Assembly (NCBI GenBank): GCA_011390265.1
Contig: JAABSU010000004.1
Span: 1 to 38,286, forward strand
Reading direction: 5' to 3'
Origin: Spirulina sp.
Lineage (GTDB): Bacteria; Cyanobacteriota; Cyanobacteriia; Cyanobacteriales; Spirulinaceae
Length of the DNA: 38,286 nt
The stretch's first letter is position 1. Every line of letters begins with the position of its first letter. Positions 1 through 8,492 of this stretch are shown here, one piece after another. The position numbers were made by a program, and so were the translations under genes. The notes beneath the pieces are model-generated. The model was not told where the DNA came from, did no database searches, and saw nothing but the letters and a program-made list of their open reading frames with translations.

Positions 1-1
1 G

Positions 2-76
2 CCGTTAAAGGTGCCTGAGGGTTTAGATGATTGGCAGATTACCCATCAAACCCTCTTCGATTGGCTCAAGGTTTAG
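2..76 (+). CDS. C-terminal end of an unidentified gene
   Basis: An open frame enters from the left edge of the window and ends at a TAG stop at 74-76, leaving 24 codons (it ends in ...TLFDWLKV). It converges with the GDYXXLXY gene, whose stop lies only 6 bases further on. The fragment is too short to assign to a family, and the reading frame is inferred only from the absence of stops and the convergent arrangement. Confidence 0.4.
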   Translation, partial: PLKVPEGLDDWQITHQTLFDWLKV

Positions 77-82
77 GCGTTT

Positions 83-700
83 TTAGAAACGATAGGCGCG
101 ATCGCCCACCCACAACGTCGCGGGAACCGCATGATTCCCCTTAACCCGCACCTCCACCACCATCGGCGGATCGGTGGGAAAACGGCGGTTAATATCGGCA
201 ATGTGGTCGTTGATTCCGTCTTTTTGATCCTCCGGCATATAGTACCGCTCCAGGCCGTAGGTCACTTGACCATAGTACAATTGCCCCGCTAACGCCACCT
301 CATCAATGGCCAAATCTTTGGGGGGATTCAACCCCACCGCCACCGGCTCCCAAGGGGTCGGAATCCCTTGGTTCATCTCCGTTTCAGGACTCCCCAAGGT
401 GACATAGATCAGCATCGGTTGAAAAGCATTATCTGCATCCGCTTCTAACTCAGCCTTAATCGTCTCCCAACCAGGCAATTTTTCCAGGATTGAAACTTGG
501 GAAATATCGTAATTGAGGGTTTGAGAATAGCCCCGTAACAAATCGTAGGGATCGACGGGGGCAGTTTGGAGAATGACCGGTTCCCCCGCAAAGTAAGTGA
601 TCATCGCTTGGGCAGGAACGCCAACAATTAGGGCAAATTGGGCCAAAAGGGTGACGGCAAAACGCCAGGGGGGGGTAGTGGTGTCCGAGGTTGTGGTCAT
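83..700 (-). CDS. GDYXXLXY-domain membrane-anchored protein
   Basis: This 205-residue protein has one hydrophobic segment near the N terminus (about residues 14-36). It is followed by the motif DPYDLLRGY at about 50-58, which matches the signature that names the GDYXXLXY family. The rest is a soluble, beta-rich region, presumably outside the cytoplasmic membrane. In many bacteria this family sits beside DUF2157/DUF4401 membrane proteins. The fragment entering from the left edge could be such a neighbour, but it is too short to tell. The biochemical function of the family is unknown. The ATG start is directly supported by the N-terminal anchor; the next gene upstream is divergent (893). Confidence 0.8.
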   Translation of the reverse strand: MTTTSDTTTPPWRFAVTLLAQFALIVGVPAQAMITYFAGEPVILQTAPVDPYDLLRGYSQTLNYDISQVSILEKLPGWETIKAELEADADNAFQPMLIYVTLGSPETEMNQGIPTPWEPVAVGLNPPKDLAIDEVALAGQLYYGQVTYGLERYYMPEDQKDGINDHIADINRRFPTDPPMVVEVRVKGNHAVPATLWVGDRAYRF

Positions 701-892
701 GGGAATTGCTGGGGTGGGATGTGGCCTATTTTAGGAGGGCGATCGCCCCCTGTTCCCCCCATGGGTCAATTTCGCGATCGCCACAAACCAAGAAGCGGGC
801 GATCGCCCAATCGATAGAGATGTATTTATCTATACAAACAATAATCAAAAATTCCATGATTGTAGGCCTGAACTATAAAGGAATTGCTAAGA

Positions 893-2587
893 ATGCTGTT
901 GTCGTGGATACGGGCGGTCATTAGCCGTCGCCGCTGGATCAAGTTTGCCTCAGGGATATTGCTGGGGTTTACCCTCTCCCTGGCCTTATTAACTGCCTGT
1001 CAGCCCGCCGCTGACGTGACAGATTCCGCCCCCAGCGTCCCCGATGGAGGAGGATCCGGCGGCACAGTGCGCATCGGCATGACCGCCTCAGATATTCCCC
1101 TCACCGCCGGAGCACCTAACTCCGGGTTTGAAGGAGTGCGTTTCACCGGCATGACCCTCTACGATGCCCTCGTCACCTGGGATTTATCCGTTAGTGATCA
1201 ACCCGCTCCCCTCGTGCCCCAATTGGCAACGGAGTGGTCAGTAGATGAAGCGGATCCTCGCCTGTGGACATTTAAACTGCGGGAAGGAGTCAAGTTTCAC
1301 GATGGTTCAGACTTTAACGCCGATGCGGTGGTCTTCAACTTTGAAAAAATCTTTGATGAAAACGCCCCCCACTACGATGCCCGCCAATCCGCCCAAGTAA
1401 TCGCCCGGCTGCCGGCCTACGAAAGCATTCGCAAAGTTGACGACTACACCGTTGAGATCACCACTAAAACCCCTTCCTCACTGCTGATCAACCAACTGCC
1501 CTTTATGTTCTTCTCCAGCCCCGCCCACTATGAGGCTCTAGGGGAAGATTGGACAGCCTTTGAACAGGATCCCTCTGGAACAGGCCCCTTCATGTTGGAG
1601 GAACTCGTGCCCCGGGAGCGGGCTGTGCTCGTGCCTAATCCTAACTATTGGGATGAAAACCGCATGGCCAAAGCCGACCGCATTGAACTGATCCCAATCC
1701 CCGAAGGCACAACCCGCGCCAATGCCCTGTTAGCGGGACAAGTGGATTGGATTGAAGCCCCGCCAGCGGATACCTTGGCGATGCTGGAAAGTCGCGGCTT
1801 TGAAATTACCAGCAATGGCTACCCGCACCTTTGGCCCTGGCAATTCAGTTTTGCGGAAGGGTCGCCCTGGCTGGATAAACGGGTGCGCCAAGCGGCTAAC
1901 CTTGCCATCAACCGGGAGGAAATCCAAGCCCTTTTAGGGGGCAATATGATTCCGGCCAAGGGGATCTTGCTTCCCGATGATCCCGCCTTTGGGAATCCTG
2001 CCTTTGATGTGCATTATGACCCCGATGCGGCGTTGGCATTGCTGGAAGAGGCGGGCTATGGCCCCGATAATCCGCTGGATGTGAAGGTGTTGATTTCCAC
2101 TTCGGGGTCGGGGCAGATGCAGCCACAGCCGATGAATGAGTTGATTCAGCAGCAGTTGGCAGCGGTGGGGATTAACGTTGATTTTGAGGTGTTGGTGTGG
2201 GAAACGCTCTTTGATAACTGGCGACAGGGGGCGGAACATCCCGACTCTCGCGGTGCCCATGCCACCAATATCACGTTTGCCACCCATGACCCCTTTGCGG
2301 CAATGGTGCGCTTTGTTTACACCGACAGTGCGCCCCCTAACTCCCTCAACTGGGGGTTGTATAGCAATCCGGAAGTGGATGCCTTAATTGAGGAATTGCA
2401 AACCACCTTTGATCCCGAAGCCAATCTTGCTGTTTATCAGCAACTTCATGAAACCTTGGTGGAAGATGCGCCCTTCCTGTTTGTGGCCCATGATGTGGGG
2501 CCGCGGGCGATGCGCAGTGAGGTGGGCGGTTTTGTCCAGGCGAAAAGTTGGTTTCAGGATATTACGCCGGTTTATCTCACGGAATAG
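893..2587 (+). CDS. Peptide/nickel-type ABC transporter substrate-binding lipoprotein
   Basis: This is the extracytoplasmic binding protein of an oligopeptide/dipeptide/nickel-class importer (SBP_bac_5, cluster C), about 564 residues long. The N terminus has an Arg-rich start, a hydrophobic core and a lipobox ending LLTAC (Cys about 36), so it should be lipid-anchored on the periplasmic side. The family's conserved region is visible as LATEWSVDE...WTFKLREGVKFHDG near residues 110-145. ATG 893 is preferred over an in-frame TTG at 884, because AAGGA at 878-882 is well spaced only for the ATG. It is the first gene of a complete five-gene importer cluster on the same strand (893-6725). The substrate cannot be read from sequence; peptides are most likely. 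Confidence 0.9.
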   Translation: MLLSWIRAVISRRRWIKFASGILLGFTLSLALLTACQPAADVTDSAPSVPDGGGSGGTVRIGMTASDIPLTAGAPNSGFEGVRFTGMTLYDALVTWDLSVSDQPAPLVPQLATEWSVDEADPRLWTFKLREGVKFHDGSDFNADAVVFNFEKIFDENAPHYDARQSAQVIARLPAYESIRKVDDYTVEITTKTPSSLLINQLPFMFFSSPAHYEALGEDWTAFEQDPSGTGPFMLEELVPRERAVLVPNPNYWDENRMAKADRIELIPIPEGTTRANALLAGQVDWIEAPPADTLAMLESRGFEITSNGYPHLWPWQFSFAEGSPWLDKRVRQAANLAINREEIQALLGGNMIPAKGILLPDDPAFGNPAFDVHYDPDAALALLEEAGYGPDNPLDVKVLISTSGSGQMQPQPMNELIQQQLAAVGINVDFEVLVWETLFDNWRQGAEHPDSRGAHATNITFATHDPFAAMVRFVYTDSAPPNSLNWGLYSNPEVDALIEELQTTFDPEANLAVYQQLHETLVEDAPFLFVAHDVGPRAMRSEVGGFVQAKSWFQDITPVYLTE

Positions 2588-2693
2588 TTCGTAAAGATGG
2601 GGGCGATCCGCCGACGGATCTGCCCCGATCGCATTGCTCTTGTGGTTTTCCCCCAACCCTCTGATCCCGATCGCCCTAACCCAAGATCTCCCA

Positions 2694-3629
2694 ATGTTTT
2701 TATATATTTGCCGTCGCATTGTTTACACCGTCCCCATTGCCTTAGCGGTGGCGGTGGTGTGCTTTTCCCTAGTGCATTTGGCTCCGGGGGATCCCCTGTC
2801 GGCGGTGATTCCGGCGGATGCCCCGGCTGAAGTGGTGGAGCGGATTGTGAAAGCCTATGGGATGGATCGCCCCTTGCCGGTGCAGTTCTTTTCCTGGTTG
2901 GGACGGGCGATCCAGGGGGATCTAGGGGTTTCGGTGGCGACGGGGCGGCCGGTGGCGGCGGAAATTAGTCGGGCGTTGGGCAGTACGTTTATTTTGGCCT
3001 TCGCGGCGGCTCTGTTGGGTTTCCTCTTTGGCATTTTGTTTGGGACGATCGCCGCCTTTTTGCAAGGACGGTGGAGCGATCGCCTTGTGACCGGCATTGC
3101 CCTGTTTGGCGTATCGGTTCCCCATTATTGGCTGGGGCTGCTGTTGGTGATTATCTTTTCAGTACAGTTGGATTGGTTGCCCTCCTTGGGGGCGGGATCC
3201 GGCTCGTTTATGGATCGTTTCCCCTATTTGATTTTGCCAGCGGTAACGATGAGCTTTATTCCCATGGGCATTGTCACCCGGACGGTGCGATCGACGGTTT
3301 CAGAACTGCTCGGATCGGAGTTTGTCACCTCCCTGCGGGCGCGGGGTTTAAGCAATGTCAGCATTGCCAAGCACGTTGCTAAAAATGCCGCCCCTTCGGT
3401 GTTGGCGGTGATGGGTTTACAGTTTGGCTACCTTTTGGGAGGGTCGATCCTCGTGGAAACCGTGTTTTCCTGGCCCGGCACTGGCTACCTCCTCAATGGG
3501 GCGATTTTCCAGCGGGATATCCCCCTCTTACAGGGAATTATTCTCACCCTCTCGATGTTTTTTGTCGCCCTCAATCTCTTCGTGGATGTGTTGCAAACCC
3601 TGTTTGATCCCCGCATTCGCCGCAGTTAG
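2694..3629 (+). CDS. ABC importer permease, DppB/OppB type
   Basis: This is an inner-membrane permease of 311 residues. An N-terminal helix (FLYICRRIVYTVPIALAVAV) is followed by a periplasmic stretch typical of DppB/OppB (HLAPGDPLSAV) and then five more hydrophobic segments. The EAA-type loop that contacts the ATPase is visible as LRARGLSNVSIAKHVAKNA at about residues 218-236. The ATG at 2694 starts directly at the first helix; a longer frame begins at 2634, but its extra residues are unlike the family. The gene lies 106 bases after the binding protein and 60 bases before the partner permease. Confidence 0.92.
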   Translation: MFLYICRRIVYTVPIALAVAVVCFSLVHLAPGDPLSAVIPADAPAEVVERIVKAYGMDRPLPVQFFSWLGRAIQGDLGVSVATGRPVAAEISRALGSTFILAFAAALLGFLFGILFGTIAAFLQGRWSDRLVTGIALFGVSVPHYWLGLLLVIIFSVQLDWLPSLGAGSGSFMDRFPYLILPAVTMSFIPMGIVTRTVRSTVSELLGSEFVTSLRARGLSNVSIAKHVAKNAAPSVLAVMGLQFGYLLGGSILVETVFSWPGTGYLLNGAIFQRDIPLLQGIILTLSMFFVALNLFVDVLQTLFDPRIRRS

Positions 3630-3689
3630 GCGGTCTGCCTAGGCCTCGCCATGCCCGTTTGTTTGTTGATCCTTGAGAAAATTGACCCC

Positions 3690-4598
3690 ATGCAAAATGT
3701 GACCTCTCCTTCACCCACCGCCCCCAAGGGTGCGGATGGCGGCAAACTTTCCACCCAATCTCGCGGCTATTGGGCCACGGTTTGGTTGAGCCTGCGGCGG
3801 GATCCTCTGTCTATTGCCTGTGCCACTGTCCTGGTGGGTTTGGTGCTGATCGCGGTGTTTGCGCCCCTGGTGGCTCCCCACAGTCCGGCAGAAAGCACAA
3901 TGGTGAATCGGCTCTTGCCCATTGGCAGCGCGGGCTACATCCTCGGCACCGATGAGTTGGGCCGGGATATGCTGACGCGGCTGATGTATGGGGGGCGGAT
4001 GAGCTTGGTGATGGGGATTTTGCCGGTGGTGATTGCCTTTGGGATTGGCACGAGTTTGGGACTGATGGCGGGGTTTTTCGGGGGTTGGGTGAATACGCTG
4101 GTGATGCGGACGACGGATGTGTTTTTTGCCTTTCCAGCAGTGCTGCTGGCGATCGCCATTTCTGGGGCCTTGGGGCCGGGCTTAGGCAATTCGATGCTGG
4201 CCCTCACCCTTGTATTTATCCCCCCCATTGCCCGCGTGGCCGAAAGTGTCACCACCAGGGTGCGGATGCTGGATTTTGTCGATGCGGCCCGAGCTTCCGG
4301 GGCGCATTCCGTAACGATTATCCGCATCCATGTGGTCAATAACGTCATGGGCACGGTGTTTATCTATGCGACGAGTTTGGTGTCGGTGTGCATGATTTTG
4401 GCGGCGGGTTTGAGTTTTTTAGGCTTGGGGGTGAAGCCGCCCACGCCGGAATGGGGCTTGATGCTGAATACATTGCGACAGTCGATCTATGTGCAGCCTT
4501 GGGTTTCGGTGTTGCCGGGGTTGATGATTTTCATCACCTCCCTCTGTTTTAACCTCCTTTCCGATGGGTTGCGGGGGGCGATGGATTTGAAACGTTAG
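3690..4598 (+). CDS. ABC importer permease, DppC/OppC type
   Basis: This is the second membrane subunit, about 302 residues. It has the short cytoplasmic N-terminal domain and first helix of the DppC family (LRRDPLSIACATVLVGLVLI). The family-specific segment GTDELGRDMLTRLMYGGRMS follows, and then an EAA loop, DAARASGAHSVTIIRIHVVN. An alternative ATG at 3651 would add 13 residues. I favour 3690 because the added residues are not typical of the family, but neither start has a strong ribosome-binding site. Together with the DppB-like subunit it should form the translocation pore. Confidence 0.9.
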   Translation: MQNVTSPSPTAPKGADGGKLSTQSRGYWATVWLSLRRDPLSIACATVLVGLVLIAVFAPLVAPHSPAESTMVNRLLPIGSAGYILGTDELGRDMLTRLMYGGRMSLVMGILPVVIAFGIGTSLGLMAGFFGGWVNTLVMRTTDVFFAFPAVLLAIAISGALGPGLGNSMLALTLVFIPPIARVAESVTTRVRMLDFVDAARASGAHSVTIIRIHVVNNVMGTVFIYATSLVSVCMILAAGLSFLGLGVKPPTPEWGLMLNTLRQSIYVQPWVSVLPGLMIFITSLCFNLLSDGLRGAMDLKR

Positions 4599-4632
4599 CG
4601 CGTCGATTTTTTGAGCAAGGAGTAACAACACC

Positions 4633-5679
4633 ATGGCTGATTTTCTCAAGGTTGAAGGCTTACAAAAATACTTCCCCATTGGCAAAAACCTCTTGGGGCG
4701 GCCGAAACAAGTAGTTAAGGCTGTCGAACAGGTTTCTTTTACGACGGAGCGGGGTCAAACCCTGGGCATTGTCGGGGAATCCGGCTGTGGCAAATCCACC
4801 ACCGCCCGTCTGTTGATGGATTTAATTCCTCCCGATGCGGGGCGCATTACCCTTGAGGGGGAAACCTACGGGAAGGGGCGCGATCGCAAGCCGATTCGGG
4901 ATCTGCGCAAACGGATGCAAATGGTCTTTCAGGATTCCTATGCCTCCCTCAATGCCCGCCTCACCATTGAGGAAAGCATTGCCTTTGGGCCAAAAATCCA
5001 TGGGGTGAGTGAAGGGGCGGCCCGGGCCAAAGCTAGGGATCTCCTTGATCGCGTCGGCCTCGCCCCCGATAACTTCATCCGCCGTTATCCCCATGAACTC
5101 TCCGGGGGGCAACGGCAACGGGTGAATATTGCCCGTGCTCTCGCTATTGATCCTGAAATTGTCATCCTCGATGAGGCGGTATCGGCTCTTGATAAATCCG
5201 TCCAGGCTCAGGTGCTCAACCTCTTGGCGGATCTCAAAGCAGACTATGGCCTCACCTATCTCTTCATTTCCCACGACCTCAACGTCGTGCAGTATGTCAG
5301 CGATAGGGTGATTGTGATGTATTTGGGCCAGGTGGTGGAATCGGGGCCTGCCCATGCCCTCTATGCCAATCCCGCCCATCCCTACACCGCCGCCCTGCTC
5401 TCGGCCCTGCCTGCCCTCCACCCCGAAGACCGCAAAACCCACGCCCCCCTCGAAGGCGATCCCCCGAACCCCATTTCTCCCCCCAGCGGCTGCCGGTTCC
5501 ATCCCCGTTGCCCCCATGCGGAAGCGGTCTGTGCTGAAAAGATGCCGCCTTTAACGGATTTGGGGGAGGGTCGCCATGTGGCTTGCCATCTGCGCATTGA
5601 AGGTTCTGGCTATTCCGCTGTCCGTCCCATTGATGTGGGGGCGATCGCCTCGCCAACGCAGATTACCGCCCCTTCTTAA
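4633..5679 (+). CDS. ABC importer ATPase, OppF/DppF type
   Basis: This 348-residue nucleotide-binding subunit carries Walker A GESGCGKST, the Q-loop in MVFQDSYASLN, the ABC signature ELSGGQRQRVNIARAL, Walker B EIVILDEAVSALD and the H-loop FISHDLNVV. After residue about 255 it has the peptide-transporter C-terminal extension, including the Cys-containing segment CRFHPRCPHAEAVC. In OppF/DppF/OppD proteins this segment is associated with an Fe-S cluster or metal. AAGGAG at 4616-4621 precedes the ATG. Other importers of this class pair it with the DppD-like ATPase encoded next to form the heterodimeric motor. Confidence 0.92.
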   Translation: MADFLKVEGLQKYFPIGKNLLGRPKQVVKAVEQVSFTTERGQTLGIVGESGCGKSTTARLLMDLIPPDAGRITLEGETYGKGRDRKPIRDLRKRMQMVFQDSYASLNARLTIEESIAFGPKIHGVSEGAARAKARDLLDRVGLAPDNFIRRYPHELSGGQRQRVNIARALAIDPEIVILDEAVSALDKSVQAQVLNLLADLKADYGLTYLFISHDLNVVQYVSDRVIVMYLGQVVESGPAHALYANPAHPYTAALLSALPALHPEDRKTHAPLEGDPPNPISPPSGCRFHPRCPHAEAVCAEKMPPLTDLGEGRHVACHLRIEGSGYSAVRPIDVGAIASPTQITAPS

Positions 5680-5720
5680 CCCTTGCAAACGCTCCTTTTC
5701 TGCACTGATGGAATTTGATT

Positions 5721-6725
5721 ATGGCTAATATTGTTGAGGTTCGCGATCTATCTGTCACCTTCAAAACATCAGAGGGATTGGTCTATGCCGTCTCTGGGGT
5801 GAATCTAGACCTAGCGGAGGGTAAGACGTTAGCCCTGATCGGCGAGTCCGGCAGTGGCAAAAGTGTGACGATGAAATCGTTGATGCGGCTCCATCCCCCC
5901 CATAAAACGGCGATCGCCGGCCAAATTACCGTCGCGGGGCAGGATGTCCTCAGTTTGGGGGGGAAGGCTCTGGGGGATCTGCGGGGCAAGGAAATTGCCA
6001 TGGTGTTTCAGGAGCCAATGCTGGCCTTTGATCCCGTGTTTACCGTTGGGGATCAGATTGCGGAGGTGGTGGTGCGCCATGAGGGTTGTAGTTATCAGGC
6101 GGGGCGCGATCGCGCTTTGGAAATGATGGAATGTGTGCAAATTCCCTCCCCCCGTAAACGCCTTGATGCCTACCCCCACGAAATGAGCGGCGGGATGCGC
6201 CAACGGGCGATGATTGCCCTGGCCCTCTCCTGTCGCCCCAAGGTCTTACTGGCGGATGAACCAACAACGGCCCTGGATGCAACGGTACAAATTCAAGTCC
6301 TGCTCTTGCTGCGGCAACTTCAGCGGGATTTGGGGATGAGTATGATTTTTGTCACCCATGATGTGGGGGTGGCGATCGAGGTGGCCGATGAGACGGCGGT
6401 GATGTATGCCGGGCGGATTATTGAGCAGGGGCCCGTTGATACGGTGATGACGAACCCGTGGCATCCCTACACCCAGGGCCTCCTGGGGGCCACTGTTTAC
6501 CCCGACATGGATCGGGAAGCGCGGCTCGTGGCCATTCCCGGCGCACCGCCGCAACTGTACCGCCAAATTACCGAATGTGCCTTTGCCCCCCGCTGTCCCC
6601 ACGCCGTTGAGGAATGTCTTCAACCGCTACCGCCCCCGATGGTGATGGGCGATCGCATGGCCCGCTGTGTGCGGTTGCCGGAGGTGGCCCAGTTGGCAGA
6701 GAACGCAGTAACTACGCCCTCTTAA
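5721..6725 (+). CDS. ABC importer ATPase, OppD/DppD type
   Basis: This is the second ATPase of the importer, 334 residues. Walker A is GESGSGKSV, the signature is EMSGGMRQRAMIALAL, Walker B is KVLLADEPTTALD, and the H-loop is VTHDVGV. It also has a C-terminal Cys-rich tail (CAFAPRCPHAVEEC), as in OppD/DppD. The signature SGGMRQR instead of SGGQRQR is usual for the D-type partner. ATG 5721 begins MANIVEVRDLSV. It is the last gene of the operon. The next gene lies on the opposite strand, and the shared gap holds a terminator. Confidence 0.92.
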   Translation: MANIVEVRDLSVTFKTSEGLVYAVSGVNLDLAEGKTLALIGESGSGKSVTMKSLMRLHPPHKTAIAGQITVAGQDVLSLGGKALGDLRGKEIAMVFQEPMLAFDPVFTVGDQIAEVVVRHEGCSYQAGRDRALEMMECVQIPSPRKRLDAYPHEMSGGMRQRAMIALALSCRPKVLLADEPTTALDATVQIQVLLLLRQLQRDLGMSMIFVTHDVGVAIEVADETAVMYAGRIIEQGPVDTVMTNPWHPYTQGLLGATVYPDMDREARLVAIPGAPPQLYRQITECAFAPRCPHAVEECLQPLPPPMVMGDRMARCVRLPEVAQLAENAVTTPS

Positions 6726-6750
6726 GGCGGGTAGGGTTAGGATCTGAACG

Positions 6751-6799
6751 AAAAAAGGATGCAAGGATGGTTCCCACAGAACCGCTCACCTGCATCCTT
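6751..6799 (-). terminator. Intrinsic terminator of the small conserved gene
   Basis: Read on the minus strand, a perfect 9-bp stem (AAGGATGCA at 6755-6763 against TGCATCCTT at 6791-6799) with an inner GGTT/AACC pairing is followed by six U residues (A run at 6751-6756 on the plus strand). It lies about 30 bases downstream of the minus-strand gene 6829-7053. It may also slow transcription arriving from the converging ABC operon. Confidence 0.7.
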
Positions 6800-6828
6800 A
6801 CCCGGTGGATCTCTGCAATCCTAGGGAT

Positions 6829-7053
6829 CTACTCTTCGTCTTCGTCCCAGGCTTCCACCAGCAGGATTTCGCTAACAGGATCCTGCATCGCAAAGCCAAA
6901 ATCCAGCAGTTCTTGCTTCCAGTGGCTCCAGTCATCCCCATAGAGGAAGGCAATCTTCCAAATGCTATCGCCGGGTTTGAGGATATTGGAATCCACCAAA
7001 GAACGCACTTTCCGTTGTAACTTCACCATAGGGTGAGCAACTTGTTGAGTCAT
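6829..7053 (-). CDS. Small conserved cyanobacterial protein of unknown function
   Basis: This 74-residue acidic protein begins MTQQVAHPMVKLQRKVRSLV and has the central stretch DSIWKIAFLYGDDWSHWKQE, then an acidic tail ending EDEE. I recognise the pattern as a conserved small soluble protein found across cyanobacteria, but I cannot name its family with certainty or give a function. No signal peptide or membrane segment is visible. The frame stays open upstream to 7125, but ATG 7053 gives the conserved N terminus. The gene is monocistronic, with an A/T-rich upstream region and its own terminator. Confidence 0.75.
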   Translation of the reverse strand: MTQQVAHPMVKLQRKVRSLVDSNILKPGDSIWKIAFLYGDDWSHWKQELLDFGFAMQDPVSEILLVEAWDEDEE

Positions 7054-7270
7054 ACGCTGTTTGTGATTATTTAATAAATGGTGCAAACTTTTTGTTCTTG
7101 CGCTCCCGATCCCTAGGGTTTCCACTACGAGGAGAGGATCTGTTGGAGGTTCACTGCTTATTCTTTTAGCGCAAAAAGAACCCTAAATGCAAGGGTTTAC
7201 CCTGATCTGGCGAAAATTATTTAGATTTTCTTAAGATTTTCGCTTCCCGCCCTAGGATAGTCAGTTGATG

Positions 7271-7319
7271 TAGGGGCGAAAAATTTTTGTGCCTCCGGCA
7301 GGCTTACGCCAACGCCCCT
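7271..7319. repeat. Interrupted copy of a REP-like palindrome
   Basis: TAGGGGCGAAAAATTTTT at 7271-7288 matches the left part of the perfect palindrome at 8442-8467. The right arm (CGCCCCT, ending 7319) is separated from it by about 24 bases, which themselves contain a small hairpin, GCCTCCGGCAGGC. The simplest reading is a REP-like element into which a second short hairpin element was inserted. Confidence 0.6.
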
Positions 7320-7351
7320 CCGCAGATCTAAAGTTCTTGGCTCATCGCGAA

Positions 7352-7391
7352 AGTGGGCTGAAGCCCACTGTGGAACCCGTTTTAACGGGTT
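7352..7391. repeat. Tandem hairpins downstream of the sugar kinase gene
   Basis: Two perfect 8-bp stems occur side by side: AGTGGGCT/AGCCCACT (7352-7369) and AACCCGTT/AACGGGTT (7374-7391). They lie just beyond the stop codon of the minus-strand kinase gene. They may serve as its terminator, although neither is followed by a long U tract on that strand. They may equally be a dispersed element. Confidence 0.5.
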
Positions 7392-7413
7392 TTCGCTCTG
7401 AGGTGGGGTAAAC

Positions 7414-8388
7414 CTAATGCAACGCTGCCAAGGCCTCGGGAGTTAAGCGGGGGCCGTATTGCGTCACCACCTGGGCGGCGGCCCGGGAGGCGAGTCGGCC
7501 CGCTTCGGGGTAGCTCATGCCGTGGGTGATGCCGTAGAGGAAGGCTCCGGCATAGGTATCGCCGGCCCCCACGGTATCGATCGCCTTTACTGGCATTGGC
7601 TCAATCTCGTGTAATTGTTCCCCATCAAAAACGAGGGAACCGGCAGGGCCAAGGGTGAGGGCAAAAGTGCGGGCCAGGGTTTTGAGGTAGGCGATCGCCT
7701 CCTCCCGGTCTTCTACCCCTGCCAACGTCATCGCTTCGGCCTCATTGGCAAAGAGCAAATCCACCCCCGGCCCGATGATCTCCAGCAGACCATCCCGGAA
7801 AAACTTGGCCATATTGGGATCTGAAAGGGAAAAACTGGTTTTCACCCCGGCATCCCGCGCAAAATTCAACCCGGTAATCGCCGCATCTTTGCCCGTGGGG
7901 GATGTGACCAGATAGCCCTCGGTGTAGAGATATTGGGCTTGGGCCAGGGACGTGCTATCAATTTCGGCGGGGGAAATATCCGCACTAATCCCTAAAAAGG
8001 TGTTCATGGTGCGATCGGCATCGGGGGTGACGAAGACTAGGCATTTCCCCGTTACCCCTTCCGTCCGGGGTTGGTGTTGGAGGTTGGTATCCAGGCCACA
8101 TTCCAGCAAGTCGGAGAGGAAAAAACCGCCCGTGGGATCACTGGCCACCTTACAGGCGTAGTAACCTTTGCCCCCCAATTGGCTGAGGGTGACGAGGGTA
8201 TTGGCGGCGGAGCCACCGCTGGCCTTTTTGCACTCCACCCCCTGAAGATGAACCACAATCTCGCTTTGGCGCAGTTCATCCACCAACGTCATCACGCCCT
8301 TTTCAATCTTCAATGCTGCTAACTGCTCTGGTGTAACCTCATATTCCATATCCACCAAGGCGTTGCCGATGCCGTAAACGTCATACAT
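7414..8388 (-). CDS. PfkB-family carbohydrate/adenosine kinase
   Basis: This 324-residue ribokinase-fold kinase has the N-terminal substrate-binding region [14 protein letters not shown] and the conserved glycine pair ASGGSAANT at about residue 57. The C-terminal PfkB signature [16 protein letters not shown] (about 268-283) contains the catalytic Asp (GAGD). The lid region and the NALVD start resemble bacterial adenosine-kinase-like members. The reaction would be ATP-dependent phosphorylation of a nucleoside or sugar in the cytosol. The exact substrate is not determined by motifs. It is transcribed alone, with repeats on both sides. Confidence 0.88.
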   Translation of the reverse strand: MYDVYGIGNALVDMEYEVTPEQLAALKIEKGVMTLVDELRQSEIVVHLQGVECKKASGGSAANTLVTLSQLGGKGYYACKVASDPTGGFFLSDLLECGLDTNLQHQPRTEGVTGKCLVFVTPDADRTMNTFLGISADISPAEIDSTSLAQAQYLYTEGYLVTSPTGKDAAITGLNFARDAGVKTSFSLSDPNMAKFFRDGLLEIIGPGVDLLFANEAEAMTLAGVEDREEAIAYLKTLARTFALTLGPAGSLVFDGEQLHEIEPMPVKAIDTVGAGDTYAGAFLYGITHGMSYPEAGRLASRAAAQVVTQYGPRLTPEALAALH

Positions 8389-8441
8389 AAGCCAATTTTA
8401 AAAATTTGCAAGTTTAAGCCTTTGGATGATACCGCGACCTG

Positions 8442-8467
8442 TAGGGGCGAAAAATTTTTCGCCCCTA
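8442..8467. repeat. Perfect 26-base REP-like palindrome
   Basis: TAGGGGCGAAAAA at 8442-8454 is followed immediately by its exact reverse complement at 8455-8467. It lies between the ABC-2 permease gene and the kinase gene. A related copy, split by an insertion, occurs at 7271-7319, so the element is dispersed rather than an ordinary terminator. It could still end transcription on either strand. Confidence 0.7.
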
Positions 8468-8492
8468 GAATTGTTCGCCCCCACCGGATGTA

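Larger units (their letters stand above)
7054..7413. other. 360-base intergenic stretch with repeats
   Basis: No convincing gene is present. The part next to the small gene is A/T-rich and probably carries its promoter on the minus strand. The rest holds a split copy of the AGGGGCGAAAAA palindrome (7271-7319) and two adjacent hairpins (7352-7391) listed separately. Confidence 0.6.
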
